Source: Thuidium tamariscinum (lineage: Eukaryota; Streptophyta; Bryopsida; Hypnales; Thuidiaceae). Taken from it: a stretch of 64,000 nucleotides of DNA. The position numbers and the translations under genes were made by a program. The stretch spans positions 21,452,001 through 21,516,000 of the forward strand of contig OX344753.2 of assembly GCA_947034885.2 (NCBI GenBank), written 5' to 3'. Within the stretch, counting starts at the first letter, position 1. Each line of letters opens with the position of its first letter. The notes beneath the pieces were generated by a model, which did no database searches, was not told where the DNA came from, and saw nothing but the letters and a program-made list of their open reading frames with translations. Below are positions 1 through 11,582 of this stretch, piece by piece.

Positions 1-2
1 AA

Positions 3-2928
3 ATGACAACCATGCGCTGGAAGCTCACACACACAAGATTGGAGGGGGGAAGGCTACTATCAGAAATTGTCACGCTTTGCTCACAGGCTGCTCTGTTGAA
101 GGAGGCAGACGATGATGGAATGCAGGGGGTACCGAGGAATCCATACCGCTCTGTGCGCAGAAGGGTCATTCCCAAGGATCAAGAGAGCCACTCCAGGCTG
201 CAAATCAAGACCTCGGAGGCAGAGGTACGTAAGGTCAGTTCACAGAAGTGCTGTAAGCTCAGATGCTGCCAGACCTTTCCCTGGGAGGACACCAGGTCTA
301 TACGACGAAAGTTCTTCGCTTGCACATTCGAGAGTAGGAGGGAGGTAGCGTATGCGGTGCAGAGTCAACTTCATGCAGGGAGTATTCCAGGAAAAAAATT
401 CATCACTCTTGCTAATAGAGACGTCTGCGAGAACGCATGGTATATCATTCACGGGGTATCCAAGTCGGCCTATCACGTTTACAAGGCTGCGGCCGCCGGA
501 GGATCCGTCAACGGGTCGCATGGAAATGCGGGGGCTCGACGGCCACGGCCACAAACAATACAAGCTCAAGCGACACTCAAAACGATCATCGATGAGAATG
601 CAGACAAGATGCCGAATGAGTTTAGAATGGTTGGAAATAAACGCGTCGACAATCTCAAGGTCCTACCCTCTGCAATGAATTGGGATCACATACGCGAACA
701 AGTAAATTATGTAAGTCCAATATCTGCCTCCTCGTCTACAGTATAAATGTCACTCTGTCGGCTGCCAGCCGATACATTCAAGGCTAGACCTAGAATCGAG
801 CAGTCATAGATCTTTCCTTTCTGTAGGCCGGCACTCGCAGTTCTGTTGGCTGCCAGCCGATACAACTCTATCGTCTTACATGGATACTCATCCATGTAGT
901 CATGTTCTTCAGGTCAATGGAATATGCAATATGGAGCCGGTATCCCAATCTGCTATCAGCCGACTTCGAAATGCTCATTTCAAAAACGTAGAGGTCAAGG
1001 CAGTAGGGAGAAATTTCTCAAAATGCACAAAGTGTGACTTCCTCGTAGAGTTCATTGCAAAGTATCCCAGAGGTTGTGATGAGTGGCAGGCACTCGTCGA
1101 CGACAGAGAGAGACATCTCAATTACCAACGCGCTTGTAGAAATGTATACAGCGGATGGACCGCGCAGTCGGTGCAGAATCCATCAGAGTTCCTCTGCATT
1201 ATTCATGACAAAATGGACACCACAAAGACTGCCATTCCCAGGATGCAGCGCATCACAAAGGCCACCGCAGGACTAGGACAAATTCCAATCTCATGTACTG
1301 GAATGCTGACACATGGACATGGAGATGGCGCATACGCGCATTACTCAACATCGCTCTGGCCGGGGGATTCAAATTTCACTATTTCATCCATCTGCAGGGT
1401 ACTCAGGGCCCTAGAACTACCTCCTGTAAGGGAATCAAAGATACTCTTCTCCACTCCACCGCTAAACAGCTTCTTCGAGGCTCTACTGCATGGAAAATCC
1501 AGATGCAGCTCGTCAATCCCGCAGTCATCGGACAAGGTCACAGACGCACCAACGCCAGGGCGACCTCAGGTACCACTGCCCAAAAAACTCTTCTTGCAAC
1601 TCGACAATTCGGCCAAGGACAACAAGAACAGATTCCTCATGGCTTTCTGCTCACTGCTCACTGCCAGGCACATATTCAAGGAAGTCTCAGTCGGATTCCT
1701 CATTGTCGGACATACGCACGAGGACATTGACGCGCACTTCAGTTACCTCTCCAAACTCATCAAGAGGAAGAACACTTACGTTCTCGCGGATCTCATGAAG
1801 GCGTTCATGGACTCACAGAAAACGGTAGCCTTCATTCCGGAGTTCGTGCAAGAGGTGGCGGACTTCAAATCATACTTCACAGGATTCCATCATGAGGGGG
1901 TCAACAAAATCATAGGGCTAGGAGATAAACACCTATTCAAGTTCTACGTCGTAGAGGATGGGGTCGATCGGGGATGGCCGGTCATGAGGTACAAGGTCAG
2001 GGCCACGGATTCTTCATGGCTCCCTCCTGGACCACCCGTCAAAATGTGGACAGCGGATGAAAATGGGAAACCCAACATTCCTCAGGGGGAACCTCGACCT
2101 GTGCCTTTCAAGGCACTCTGGGGGAATGTAGACATTAATCCAAGAAAGAGAAACGCGGAAAAGGAAGTCGCAAGGGCCACAGAGTGCAATGAGAAACAGA
2201 CATTCATTAAAAACGGAATCGCCAAATTCATTGAATTCTGGAAATCGGGAATGGCCAGAGACAGACGATACGCACAAGAAATGACAGGCTGTGTGGCTTA
2301 TTGGGAAAGAATTCAAGCAGAGATCAATTCACCGCTGCCACAAACTCCTGCAGTGCTTCAAGAAGGATTATGGCCGCTCTCGGACTGGACAAGGGATCAC
2401 GCATCCACATCGTTAGACAAGGGGGCGCTCGAAAATTATTTAACGGACACCACTCCGGAGGACGAAGGGGACCCCACTCCATACTGCGGACCTGCCAAGG
2501 ACAGGCCAAGATTGAGATTCAATCCATTCAGGGATGTCCTCCTCGGAGACTTTGTGCTCTGTCGACCATGTCACAACAACCACCTGCCTGTCTGGCTGGG
2601 ACGGGTACTCGAATGTGTAGACATGACTCCGGGGCCAACCTATGGAAACTTTAAAATCGAGTGGTGGACTCCCATGAAAGCAAAAAGGGAGTCCAAAGCG
2701 CTTATCGCAAGGGAGTGCTGGACTCGAAGATGGCACAAGGAACTCTGTCTTCCGCAGATGGTACATGTCAACATTGTCTTGTACTCGCACAGAATGCCCT
2801 CGCATACAAAGAAAGGACCTCCCACGTCTCATGTCATCCCGGAGGCATCCGTTGCTGCTGCTATTGCGAATCTAGAGGCCGCGGGTGCAACTCTCGACAG
2901 AGATGCAGACGATGCCGGAGACGATTAA
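3..2928 (+). CDS. DUF7869-like transposon-associated protein, two exons
   Basis: Two long open segments in different frames (3-710 and 913-2928) join through a GT-AG intron (donor GTAAGT at 711, preferred acceptor TTCAG ending at 912), giving about 907 residues. An acceptor at 840 is also in phase. The first ATG sits at the window edge, so the true start may lie further left. The N-terminal half has a Cys pair (QKCCKLRCC) and VCENAWYIIHGVSKSA. The second exon has KCTKCDF, HDKMDTTK, LQLDNSAKDNKN (Asp near residue 467) and GHTHEDIDAHF (near 503). From memory this order matches the DUF7869 family. The conserved Asp/His-Asp blocks recall RNase H-like transposases, but that is inference. The C-terminus has a small beta-rich region (LGDFVLCRPC to FKIEWW) and an acidic tail. 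No in-frame stop is seen. Base composition is clearly richer in GC than the flanking DNA. The function is unknown. Confidence 0.62.
758..775. repeat. Palindrome copy 1, TCGGCTGCCAGCCGATAC
   Basis: A 7-bp perfect inverted repeat (TCGGCTG / CAGCCGA) around a single central C, followed by TAC. It lies in the intron of the DUF7869-like gene. Confidence 0.9.
846..863. repeat. Palindrome copy 2, TTGGCTGCCAGCCGATAC
   Basis: Same element as at 758 with one substitution in the left arm, 88 bp downstream. It lies in the intron if the acceptor at 912 is used. Confidence 0.9.
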
Positions 2929-2949
2929 GGATACATCGACTCGGACTTA

Positions 2950-2967
2950 TCGGCTGCCAGCCGATAC
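2950..2967. repeat. Palindrome copy 3
   Basis: Exact 18-base match to copy 1, starting 22 bp after the stop codon of the DUF7869-like gene. Confidence 0.9.
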
Positions 2968-3034
2968 ACCATTTGTGCTCTCCAGTTATGTCAACAACAC
3001 ATTGCAACACGGATTCGTCTTCTCCGTGTAGGTG

Positions 3035-3052
3035 TCGGCTGCCAGCCGATAC
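3035..3052. repeat. Palindrome copy 4
   Basis: Exact 18-base match, 85 bp after copy 3. The spacing is close to the 88 bp between copies 1 and 2. Confidence 0.9.
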
Positions 3053-3261
3053 AACGGGCTTGGCTACATCACGGTCGCGTGGTTCGTCAGCAGAATGTTC
3101 ACTTTAAGATCATTACGTGCAGGTCCCCAATGTTTACTCATTTTAGGATGTGCATTCTTATCTTCTTCGGTGGGGCTTTATGTTATTTTACGGAAAGCCT
3201 TTATATTTCATAGGATGGCACTACATGTCTTATAACTAGGCAATTCACATTTTACGTATTT

Positions 3262-3278
3262 GTCGGCTGGCTGCCGAC
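3262..3278. repeat. Palindrome copy 5, variant
   Basis: GTCGGCTGGCTGCCGAC is a related inverted repeat with 6-bp arms and a 5-base centre, in the 3' flank of the gene. Confidence 0.7.
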
Positions 3279-3517
3279 AGGGCTAGGCGGAGGACGTTAC
3301 TCTCTCAGGCGATACTTTGTCCTCTTCGGTTGTTAGATCCTTGCATTTAGCACTTGCTGCGAGTTTATGTACTTTCTTTACATATTTATTTGAATCTCCT
3401 ATGGGGACCATTTTGCAACTGTTTTATCTTCAGTGCACAAACGGTGCAGGAAATTCTCTACATGTCATGCTCGTTGTCCTGTTTTACTCTTCTGGCGCAC
3501 TGTACTTTGCTCTCTTA

Positions 3518-3535
3518 TCGGCTGCCAGCCTATAC
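3518..3535. repeat. Palindrome copy 6
   Basis: TCGGCTGCCAGCCTATAC, one change from copy 1. A half copy (GGGCTGCCGACA) follows near 3662. No copy was noticed after 3740. Confidence 0.85.
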
Positions 3536-3740
3536 ATGTCATTGGCCACGGGATGGGTGCACGGTTATAGGCACCGCTTCTGATACTCCACTAAAAAAGC
3601 TCCAACAGTCAACAATCCTCTCCTTTCTTATGCAACTGCTCGTTCTCAACAAGGTGTGGGTGGGCTGCCGACACTTTTCCATCATTTCAAGCGTCTTTTC
3701 CACGTTCTCAGGTGGCTTGCGACTATGAATTTGTCCATAA

Positions 3741-4693
3741 TTCATGCAATTGTCCATAATTAGTTAAATATAGGTTAAATGCATAGAATTATGTTTGAAG
3801 TAGCATAGTGTACCTTGTTTGGACTTGGTAAAAAATCCTTATTAAAAGAAATCTAAATAATAAACACTTGGGAAAGCAAATTTAACTTTTACCTCCATCG
3901 ATCCATTTGTGATTTTCAACCCCTATAAAATAATTGTGTACAAAATTCAAAAATAACGTTTGAAAATGTCAAAAGTATTGTCCCTTTAAACTCATGTCTA
4001 ATACTAGCCTTGAATTTTTTATTGAAGACTTGAATGTCCAAAAGATTCCTAAAACAAATTTCTTTCTAACTTTGTACATTGAGCTACTTTAAAGTTTCTT
4101 AAACAAAATTATTATGTTAAATATGAAAGCAATCTACAAGTTTTTTTTGCATCCAATCCTTTGCATTTGACTCAACTTAAAATAACTTAGTTTCTACTAA
4201 TGTTGATTTGTATATACAACATGGGGTTTTTAATCCGTAAAGTTCTAACTCAAGCCATCTTTTCATAACCAATAGGTACTTGAAAGTAGGTGTTGGTTTT
4301 GTTGTGTTCATTGCGGAACCTTGAAAAACAAATTGTTTACAATCTAAGCATATGATCTTAAACTTCAATTGTCTTAGATCATCGGTAAGAATATTCATAA
4401 ATTTTGATGGTAGTGATTGGAAGATTTTAGCCTTTTAAGTTGGAATGAAAACTCTATTTGCTTAAAAAAAATTTAAAACTTCAAAAAAAAAATTGGATGA
4501 AAACATGCTTTTATTATGAGTCTACAATTTTAGATGTTTTTGACTTCCATTTATGCAATTTTTTGTAGTGGACACTTTGAATTCAAATTTATTTTGTAAT
4601 AAAATATTGGATTAAAAGTCTAGAGAAACAATTTTAAAAAATACATACCTAATTTTCATTCTTAAAAAATCATTAAACAAACATAGTCTATAG
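3741..4693. other. AT-rich intergenic DNA
   Basis: No gene, RNA gene or clear repeat boundary is seen. Confidence 0.6.
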
Positions 4694-5626
4694 ATTAACC
4701 CCTAAAGGACCAACATGCATTTTTTGGCAACATTACTAATTCAAGCAAGTACATGTGACTAGAGATTTCCAAGTTTTGGGACCAAATTTAATAGAAGGTG
4801 TAAATAAGGAATATTTTTGAAGCCCAACAATTTTTGTGACTTTTGATTGCATGGTTAAATTAAAAGTTATCATATGATATGTTGTTTAGTTCTCAACTTG
4901 GGCAATTTGGGCAGATAAGAAAAAATCACTTTTTTGGAAAAAACATTGAAATTGGTTTTACAGATTTATTATACATGGAAAGCTTTGAATCATTCCATTT
5001 GGAATAATGAATCAAAAGTTATGAAGAATTTTAGTTTGCAACTAGTTATGGATTCTCTACTCTAAAATAAACTTTGAAGTCTTTTATTTTACTCAATTTT
5101 CAATATTTTTGAAGAATAATAAAACCATTGGGTGTAGATTGTTTATTACAACATTTGAACCATTGGGATTGGCAAGTTTCAATTTCACAAATAAATTCTT
5201 AACAATTTAGTATTTTGAATCATTCTCTACTTCTTTTTACTTACTATTTTTTTTCCTATATATTGTACAATTCCAAGTGGTTTGAAAATTTTCAAGCATA
5301 TAGCCAACTTGCCTTGAAGAATGAATCTATAGAAGTGCTACCATTTTAGACTTTTTTCATGCAAATGTGAGCTTGTAAATTGCAACTGCCCAATTTTTTG
5401 CAGGGCCAAAAAAAAGATTTTGATCAATTCAAATGCTCATATCTTGTAATCCACATAGTAGAAATTTTTGAAATTTTTTCCTCATCTTTTCAAATTAGCA
5501 TACTACAAGATCCTACGGTTACATGTGTCTAAGAACAATATTTTCTAAATATTTGGCACTTGTGTTAGAAATGGCAATTTTGGAGTTTTTTTGGTGAAAT
5601 CATAGTCAAAGAACTTTAGGGATTAA
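4694..5626 (+). mobile_element. Dispersed 930-bp repeat family, copy 1
   Basis: About 930 bp, non-coding, bounded by TTAACCCCTAAAGGACC at the left and an inverted CTTTAGGGATTAA at the right. It aligns by eye along its full length with 44477-45426 and, inverted, with 5854-6778. Terminal inverted repeats without coding capacity suggest a non-autonomous DNA transposon. No target duplication was found, so the superfamily is unassigned. Confidence 0.65.
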
Positions 5627-5853
5627 AAAACAATTGAAATAGTTGATAGGTCTAGGATGGAATTGAAATGTAATAATTACAATGGTAATATCGGTTTATA
5701 TCTTTTAATGACAACCTAATTAAACAATTATTTCTAAAAAATATAAAGATAACATTCAAAAGTAAATTAAAAAGACTAATTTTTCAACAAGATGCTTAGT
5801 TTGTCTAAAATACAATATTGTCTTTTATTTTCACATAAGTGGTCCAAATAGAA

Positions 5854-6778
5854 TAACCCCTAAAGGTTTTAGACTACATTAATTTTTATCAAAAATGCTC
5901 CACAATTGCCATTTCTAATACAAGCACCAAATTTTTTTTAAATCAATTTTTTGACCCATGTAACCATAGCATCTTATAACACACCAGTTTAGAAAGACAT
6001 GGTAAATGTTTCAAAAACCTCTACCCTATACATTGCAAAATATTAGTCTTTGAATTGTTGTAAATCATTTTTGGCCCTAAAAAAATTTGGATGGTTGCAC
6101 TTCACAAGGTCACAATGGTATGAAAAAAAGTTCAAAATGGTGATTATTCTTAAGATTCATGTTTCAAGGTAAATTTGCTTGACGATTTTCAAATCATTTT
6201 GAATTATACAACATATAGAAAGAATAGAAAACGATTTAAAATATTTAATTTGTAACAATATATTTATAGAATTAAAAATGCCAATCCTAATAGTTGTAAT
6301 GTTGTGGACAACATTCTACACCTACAAATTTAAATTTTTTTCAAAAATATTAAAATTCAAATTAAAAAAATAATTTCAAACTTTCTTTTTTATAGAATGG
6401 AGGTTCTATAACTATGCACAAAGTATCTCAAACTAAACCCTTCTATAACTTTCATCTTAATAATCAAAATGGAATGATGGAAAGCTTTTCAAATAGATAT
6501 AAATTCCTACACTTATTTCAAGGTTATATATCTTAAGAAAATAAATTTTTGAAGAAGTTATTTTTGTTGCCTAATCTGTCCACATTTCAATGAAAACTAT
6601 ATATCATAAAATAGCTTTTCAACCATATAGTAAAAAGTTTTTAAAAATTTGGACCTTAAAGCTAACCCTTGGGAAAATATTGTATGAAAATTTCAAAAAT
6701 GAAAAAGAAAAATTCCATTTGTAGTCAATTGCCTGAATTTGTCATGTTGCCCAATACTGTAGGATTTTAGAGGATAAA
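5854..6778 (-). mobile_element. Dispersed 930-bp repeat family, copy 2 (inverted)
   Basis: Opposite orientation to copy 1, with about 230 bp between them. It begins TAACCCCTAAAGG and ends with a diverged GATTTTAGAGGATAAA. Shared landmarks are ATTGCCATTTCTAA, AAGGTCACA and TTGTACAA-like blocks in reverse order. Confidence 0.6.
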
Positions 6779-8829
6779 TCAATGTTTTACTTCAAACAAA
6801 AATAAACATCTTCTAAAACCCTAAATAAATTTGTGTTTCCATTCATTTTTTGGGGGGTTGTTGCCTAACTTCAATTTTAGGCTATGAGTACTTTATTCCC
6901 ACCTTTGGAATAAAGTGTACACAACCAAGCTTTTAGTTGCAAATTTTAATTTCAAATCCTATGGGTGTTGAAGCATAAGTCCAACTTAGTCAAAGAAATG
7001 GATCTTTTTAACTACAATGGTGTGTCTCTTAATTGTTCTCTTTTAATCGTGTAATCAAAATAAATAGGTGAAGAATGCTAATTCAGTGAAGGTTCCACTT
7101 GGGCTTAACCAAAATTAATCAATCCAATAAGTTAAGAATAGTGAATTATAGAGCTCTCCACACCCTTTCCAAAACTATAAGCAACATCAATTTTGACCTT
7201 GATTCCTAAAAGATAGAAGCGGATGAAGTTTGATTCTAATTCTACTTTTTAAAACTTCATCAGCTGATTTATAAGATTCTAACTATCAAAAAATGAATTG
7301 ATTTATTGTATAATTTTTAGTTTTTTACCTTCTTCCTAAGGTTTGACTTTGAGTTGACTTTCATCCAAATTCTCATGGATTTGGTCCTAAAATTCATCCA
7401 ATTGTTACTATGCCATTATAACTCCAATTCTTATGTGTAAAGTAGTTTCAAGAAGCTTATGACCTACTCTAATTGACTTGGTCCTAACCTATTCTTTGCT
7501 TATTTTTTATTCTTAACTTATAAATTCCTATGAGCAGCTATTATTTTTGGTAATGGGATTATTTACTCCATATTTCCAAAGTAAATTAATATTTTTTCTA
7601 AGGTCTGATTTTACCCTCTCCTAAAATAAAACTTGAACTAGGCAAGTGTGATTTTTATTGGTAAATTTTTATTGTTAACCGGTTCATCAAAATTTACCTA
7701 TCAAATTACTTTACTTTTTTGAGTTTTAAAAATCACTTGATTTTTTTCTTTGGTTCTTATTTTTGTCTTTTTATCTTTTACTCCTATTTTTACTCTAATT
7801 TCTAAATTTCTTTGAACTTATATATTGCTTTTGAAATTCCTTTAAAATTAATTCTACTTTTCCATCCAATTTTAAACTATTGTTAAATCAAGTGTAATTT
7901 TTAGAGTTTTTGTTTGATTTTGACTTGTAAGATATTTTTGAAAAGCTAACGTAATTTTATAACTAATTTTCTTATTTTTCTTCTAATTCTAAGCGACCTT
8001 GATGGTCTAACTTGAAATTTCACCTCCCTACTTTGAATTTAATGATTTTTTGCAAGAAATAAATTAAATAAACTAAACTAAACTAATTAGAAACTAACCT
8101 CAATCATTGCAACTTCCATGTTCAATATTTCTACTTTGTGATGTTGCGCAACTTCCATACTCCCAATTTGTATTTTATTCAAACATTGTTGATGTCCAAT
8201 TTTCTTTTTTTTGTCCTCTCTTTTGCTCCCCTTTTTTATATTTCTTTTCTTTTTCTTCAAGGGAATTTCCTTTGATTTTCAAATTTCTTTTCTTAATTGA
8301 ATATTTTTTACAAGGAAATTTTCCATTTAATCTAATCCAAAGATGTTCCTAGATATTGGCTAAATTCTTGCCAAATTCCCTCAAAAATAAAATAAACATT
8401 TGGAGACAATTTGTTTAAGAATAATCCTTCTAATAGCTGATTCTAGAATGACCAAAGGTAAATTATTCCCTCCTTTTAATTTTTCTATTTGTCTTTAATA
8501 CAAAGTCTAAACTTTGGTTTATATATATAAAACATTCCCAAATAGTTGGTACTTGTATAACTTGATTTTCTCTCTCTCCTTCACTCCAACCGCTAATTTC
8601 CACTCAAAGTTGTGTATTTGCAACTTTGCAATTTGTTTTGGACAAGTCCATCGTGTGAGAGTAAAATTTGTGAGACAATTTGCACATCTAAACTTTAGAC
8701 AGAGTGTCCAAAGCTTCAATCAGAGGTAGCAAGCTAGATACAGTCTCAATATGGTTTGTAAATCAACTCAATCAACTAGGTTGACTTCTAATCTAATTTG
8801 AGGGGCACTTCCTTACTTGTTGGCCTTCC
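6779..8829. other. AT-rich intergenic DNA
   Basis: Pyrimidine-rich stretches (for example 8150-8350) produce short hydrophobic open frames that look non-coding. No gene is supported. Confidence 0.6.
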
Positions 8830-8832
8830 TTA

Positions 8833-9237
8833 GAGCATCCCCATTGGTTGCATAAAGGAGAGGCGTGACCAGGGGATTCTTACTAAGCCATTCAAGAAGG
8901 TTGGGCTTAGGCAAATGAATTTCTCCCACCTCAACACGCCAAACGAGCACGGGAAACAATCAATTCCAGATTTCGAGGCACTTTCCCATGAATTCCAAGA
9001 AAACAAGCCATTAGTCAATGGTAAAGCTTCTCGAAGAAGAGAAATTAAATTTAAAGAAAGGCATACCAAGCCCGGCCAAGTTTTCTCCATTTGGCCGTGC
9101 CATCCTTAAATTTGGCTAGGCTCGGCCTTTCTTTTTGCTTAGCCGTGCCTCCCATGGGGCAATTATTCACTCAAGCCTAGCCATTCTCCAAGTTATCCCA
9201 CTGCCTGAATTGCTCCTTGAGGCCCGTGGGAATGTTC
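8833..9237. mobile_element. PIF/Harbinger-like MITE, 405 bp
   Basis: The termini GAGCATCCCCATTGG and the inverted form of CCCGTGGGAATGTTC match with few differences. TTA lies directly outside both ends (8830-8832 and 9238-9240). A 3-bp TTA duplication is the hallmark of PIF/Harbinger, and GAGCATCCCC-type ends are common in plant MITEs. The interior is richer in GC (CCCGGCCAAG, CTCGGCC) and non-coding. Confidence 0.75.
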
Positions 9238-9240
9238 TTA

Positions 9241-9345
9241 CTAAAGAGATACATATTTCTTACTTAAAATCTCCTAAAAAGGTCATTACTTAAAATCTTA
9301 TCTCTAGGACTATACTTAAAACACCCCTTTCTCTTGTAGTGTTGA
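9241..9345. mobile_element. Half copy of the CACTA-type foldback MITE
   Basis: TACTTAAAATCT units and the end AAACACCCCTTTCTCTTGTAGTG match the right half of 56389-56560. The left half is missing. Confidence 0.5.
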
Positions 9346-9779
9346 TTATTTTTTTTGATCATATTACATTGATTTTTTTTCATTGATTTGGAAGACTTGG
9401 ACTATCCTTATGAATACCTTCTAGATCTATGGTTGTGGTAAGTTATATAGTTTTAATTTAGTTGCATTGGAATTGTTGGTGCAAAATCTTTATCAAAATT
9501 ATAGAAATCAATATGATTCTCCATCATAGTTGATTTTCTTCCTTCATTGCTTACTAAGCTTACCAATCTTTGATGCTTTAGAATTCCTAACCATTCATGT
9601 ATTGTTGGTATTGACTTCAATCCTTACTTTAGGATTTTAGTATTTATGCTATGCATTACTTAACTATAGAATTCTATTGATGTGCTTTTAGTCTTCTGGG
9701 TTTGATCAACACTTTGTGTTTTTGTTGATTGCAAGGGTTTAAGGGGGAAACACCCATTTCCATCCCTATACCTATTTCT

Positions 9780-10110
9780 AGACCCTAGAATACCACTAAA
9801 TCTGTCCATAAGCATTCATTAAATTGTCCGACAAATGTTCAATTCTAATTTGCTGACGCAGTGGTAAGACACATGTATAGTTTTCATTCACTGACAACTG
9901 ATTTCAGCAAGTGTTCAGTTAAAGGTACACCTATAGAACAGTTCCAGTGGTATAGGGAGCCAACACTTTGGAAATTTATAGAAATTACATGATGATTCCA
10001 AAAAAATTGATTTTTTAAAAATATTCATGATTTTCAATTTTAGAAATGCTACCTCCAACTATGCTAAATTCCTTATTTGGACGGTTTTGGATGTTTCCAC
10101 TGTAGGGTTT
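9780..10110 (+). repeat. Dispersed repeat, partner of 62880-63215
   Basis: Shares GAGCCAACACTT, CTCC-AACTATGCT and CCTTATTTGGAC-GTTTTGG blocks in the same order and spacing with 62880-63215. Non-coding. The boundaries are approximate. Confidence 0.6.
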
Positions 10111-10405
10111 CTATAAATATCATCTATGAATGAATATCAATTTTCTTAATTCATATTTCTATATTAGTTTATACAATGCTAATTTTTCACCAAATACTAT
10201 AGGAGATGGTGCCCAAGTTTATTCAAAGTATACAATAAATTTGTTTAATTTTCCTGGTAACAAATCTTTGTGGTGCCAAAAACATTACGGCGTTTAAGAA
10301 ATTTTGCCTTTTTTGCCTTTTGACAATTCTACATAGGGGTGATAGTAAGAAACACTTCACATTTTTGTCTCAAAAATGCAGTTTTGGGCCACAGGACTAG
10401 CTATA

Positions 10406-10413
10406 CTACTTAT
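10406..10413. repeat. Left target-site duplication of the hAT element
   Basis: CTACTTAT, identical to 14347-14354. Confidence 0.85.
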
Positions 10414-11540
10414 CAGGGTTGACGAACTGCAACGTCCAGAGCAAAATCATGTCCAAAATCTGGACATCCAAACGTAGCTAACGTAGGGGACGCAGTGGCT
10501 ACCAAACGGAGGACGTTGTTCAGTCACAGTGTCGGAAGGCCTATCGGTCGACTTGTCGAAAGGGCAGATGCATGGTCGGATGGTCGGATGCGCAGACGCA
10601 CGGTCGGCAAGCAAATAAACAAGCGGATGGACATGCATTGTAGGAGACATAAGATTCGGAGGCAAAGGCTAGAAGGTTGGGTGGATAGATGGGCCTACAA
10701 GATGTTTGACGGAGTAGAATAGAATGCTTAAAAACTTGAAAAAATCAATTCATAAAAATGAATAAATTAAACTTGAAGAAGGGATATTTTCAACATCAAC
10801 AAACAAATTCACATTATAATGTAAATCCCTTGACTAGGAAATTGTCAAAGATTTTGTACATTGTGATTGAGGTGATTAATGCCCCTTTTATGCATTAGTT
10901 ACATTACTTAAAATCTAGCAAACCTTCCACAATTCTACCTCATCATCTCAAAAAATGCATAAGACATTCAAGAAATTGTAAAAAAATCCTAAATAAGCAT
11001 ACTAACGAATGAAATCAAACAAATCAACTCTTTATTTATTTATTTATTAGTAAGAAGTTAAAACCATCAAAAAATTGCAAAATATTATAAAAGGTCCTAC
11101 AATTTTGAAAATGTGCAAGTAGGTGTCCTACATCATGCCAAGCATACATCAAAAATTTTAAAAATTGTAGTTGCCTATGCAAAAGTTGTGGCCAATTTAC
11201 TAAATTGTGACTAATGTGACTAATGCCCTGAAGAGCATTAGTCACATTAGTCACAATTGAACATATCTCCCAAATTCCTTGCCTTTCCTATTTCAATTTT
11301 CTTTATGTATAGATTTGAGCCGAAATCAAATAAATGAAGGCTCATTTAGACTTAAAGTTTATCAAGATATGATTCCATCACAAAAACCATGGCCAAAGTA
11401 AACTAGTAAAATACATATACAAATACAATTACCATAGCCCAAGATTTAATTCACAAGAAAAGTCGTAGGTGAATCTTCATTGAAATGAACCAAAGGAAAT
11501 ATTATACTATGAGGTCACTTCAAGAGGAAATATTTGTGTA

Positions 11541-11582
11541 GAAGGGATAGAAGAAGGGATAGAAGAAGGGATAGAAGAAGGG
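11541..11582 (+). repeat. 12-bp tandem repeat GAAGGGATAGAA, about 3.5 copies
   Basis: Perfect head-to-tail copies inside the hAT element. Confidence 0.9.

Larger units (their letters stand above)
711..912 (+). other. Intron of the DUF7869-like gene carrying two palindromes
   Basis: The donor is TAT|GTAAGT. The preferred acceptor is CTTCAG|GTC, and an in-phase alternative ends at 840. The preferred acceptor joins LPSAMNWDHIREQVNY directly to VNGICNMEPVSQSA, which fits the spacing I expect before the KCTKC block. The second exon's frame stays open back through most of the intron, so intron retention cannot be excluded. Confidence 0.5.
2929..3740 (+). other. 3' flank of the DUF7869-like gene, end of the GC-richer island
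   Basis: Contains four palindrome copies and no convincing gene. Composition drops sharply to AT-rich near 3740. Short open frames here do not resemble known proteins. Confidence 0.6.

Noticed and set aside
880-912. ATG at 880 as a separate gene start for the second DUF7869 segment
   Set aside because: Conserved N-terminal family features lie upstream in the first open segment, and a GT-AG intron joins them in phase.
758-3052. Regularly spaced palindromic repeats resembling a CRISPR
   Set aside because: The copies are pairs split by a 2-kb coding exon in a plant nuclear sequence, with no array of equal spacers.
3317-3728. Hydrophobic open frames after the DUF7869-like gene
   Set aside because: Two overlapping frames of similar length, no family match and pyrimidine-rich composition.
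8107-8352. Phe-rich 81-residue open frame
   Set aside because: Results from T-rich tracts; composition is not that of a protein gene here.
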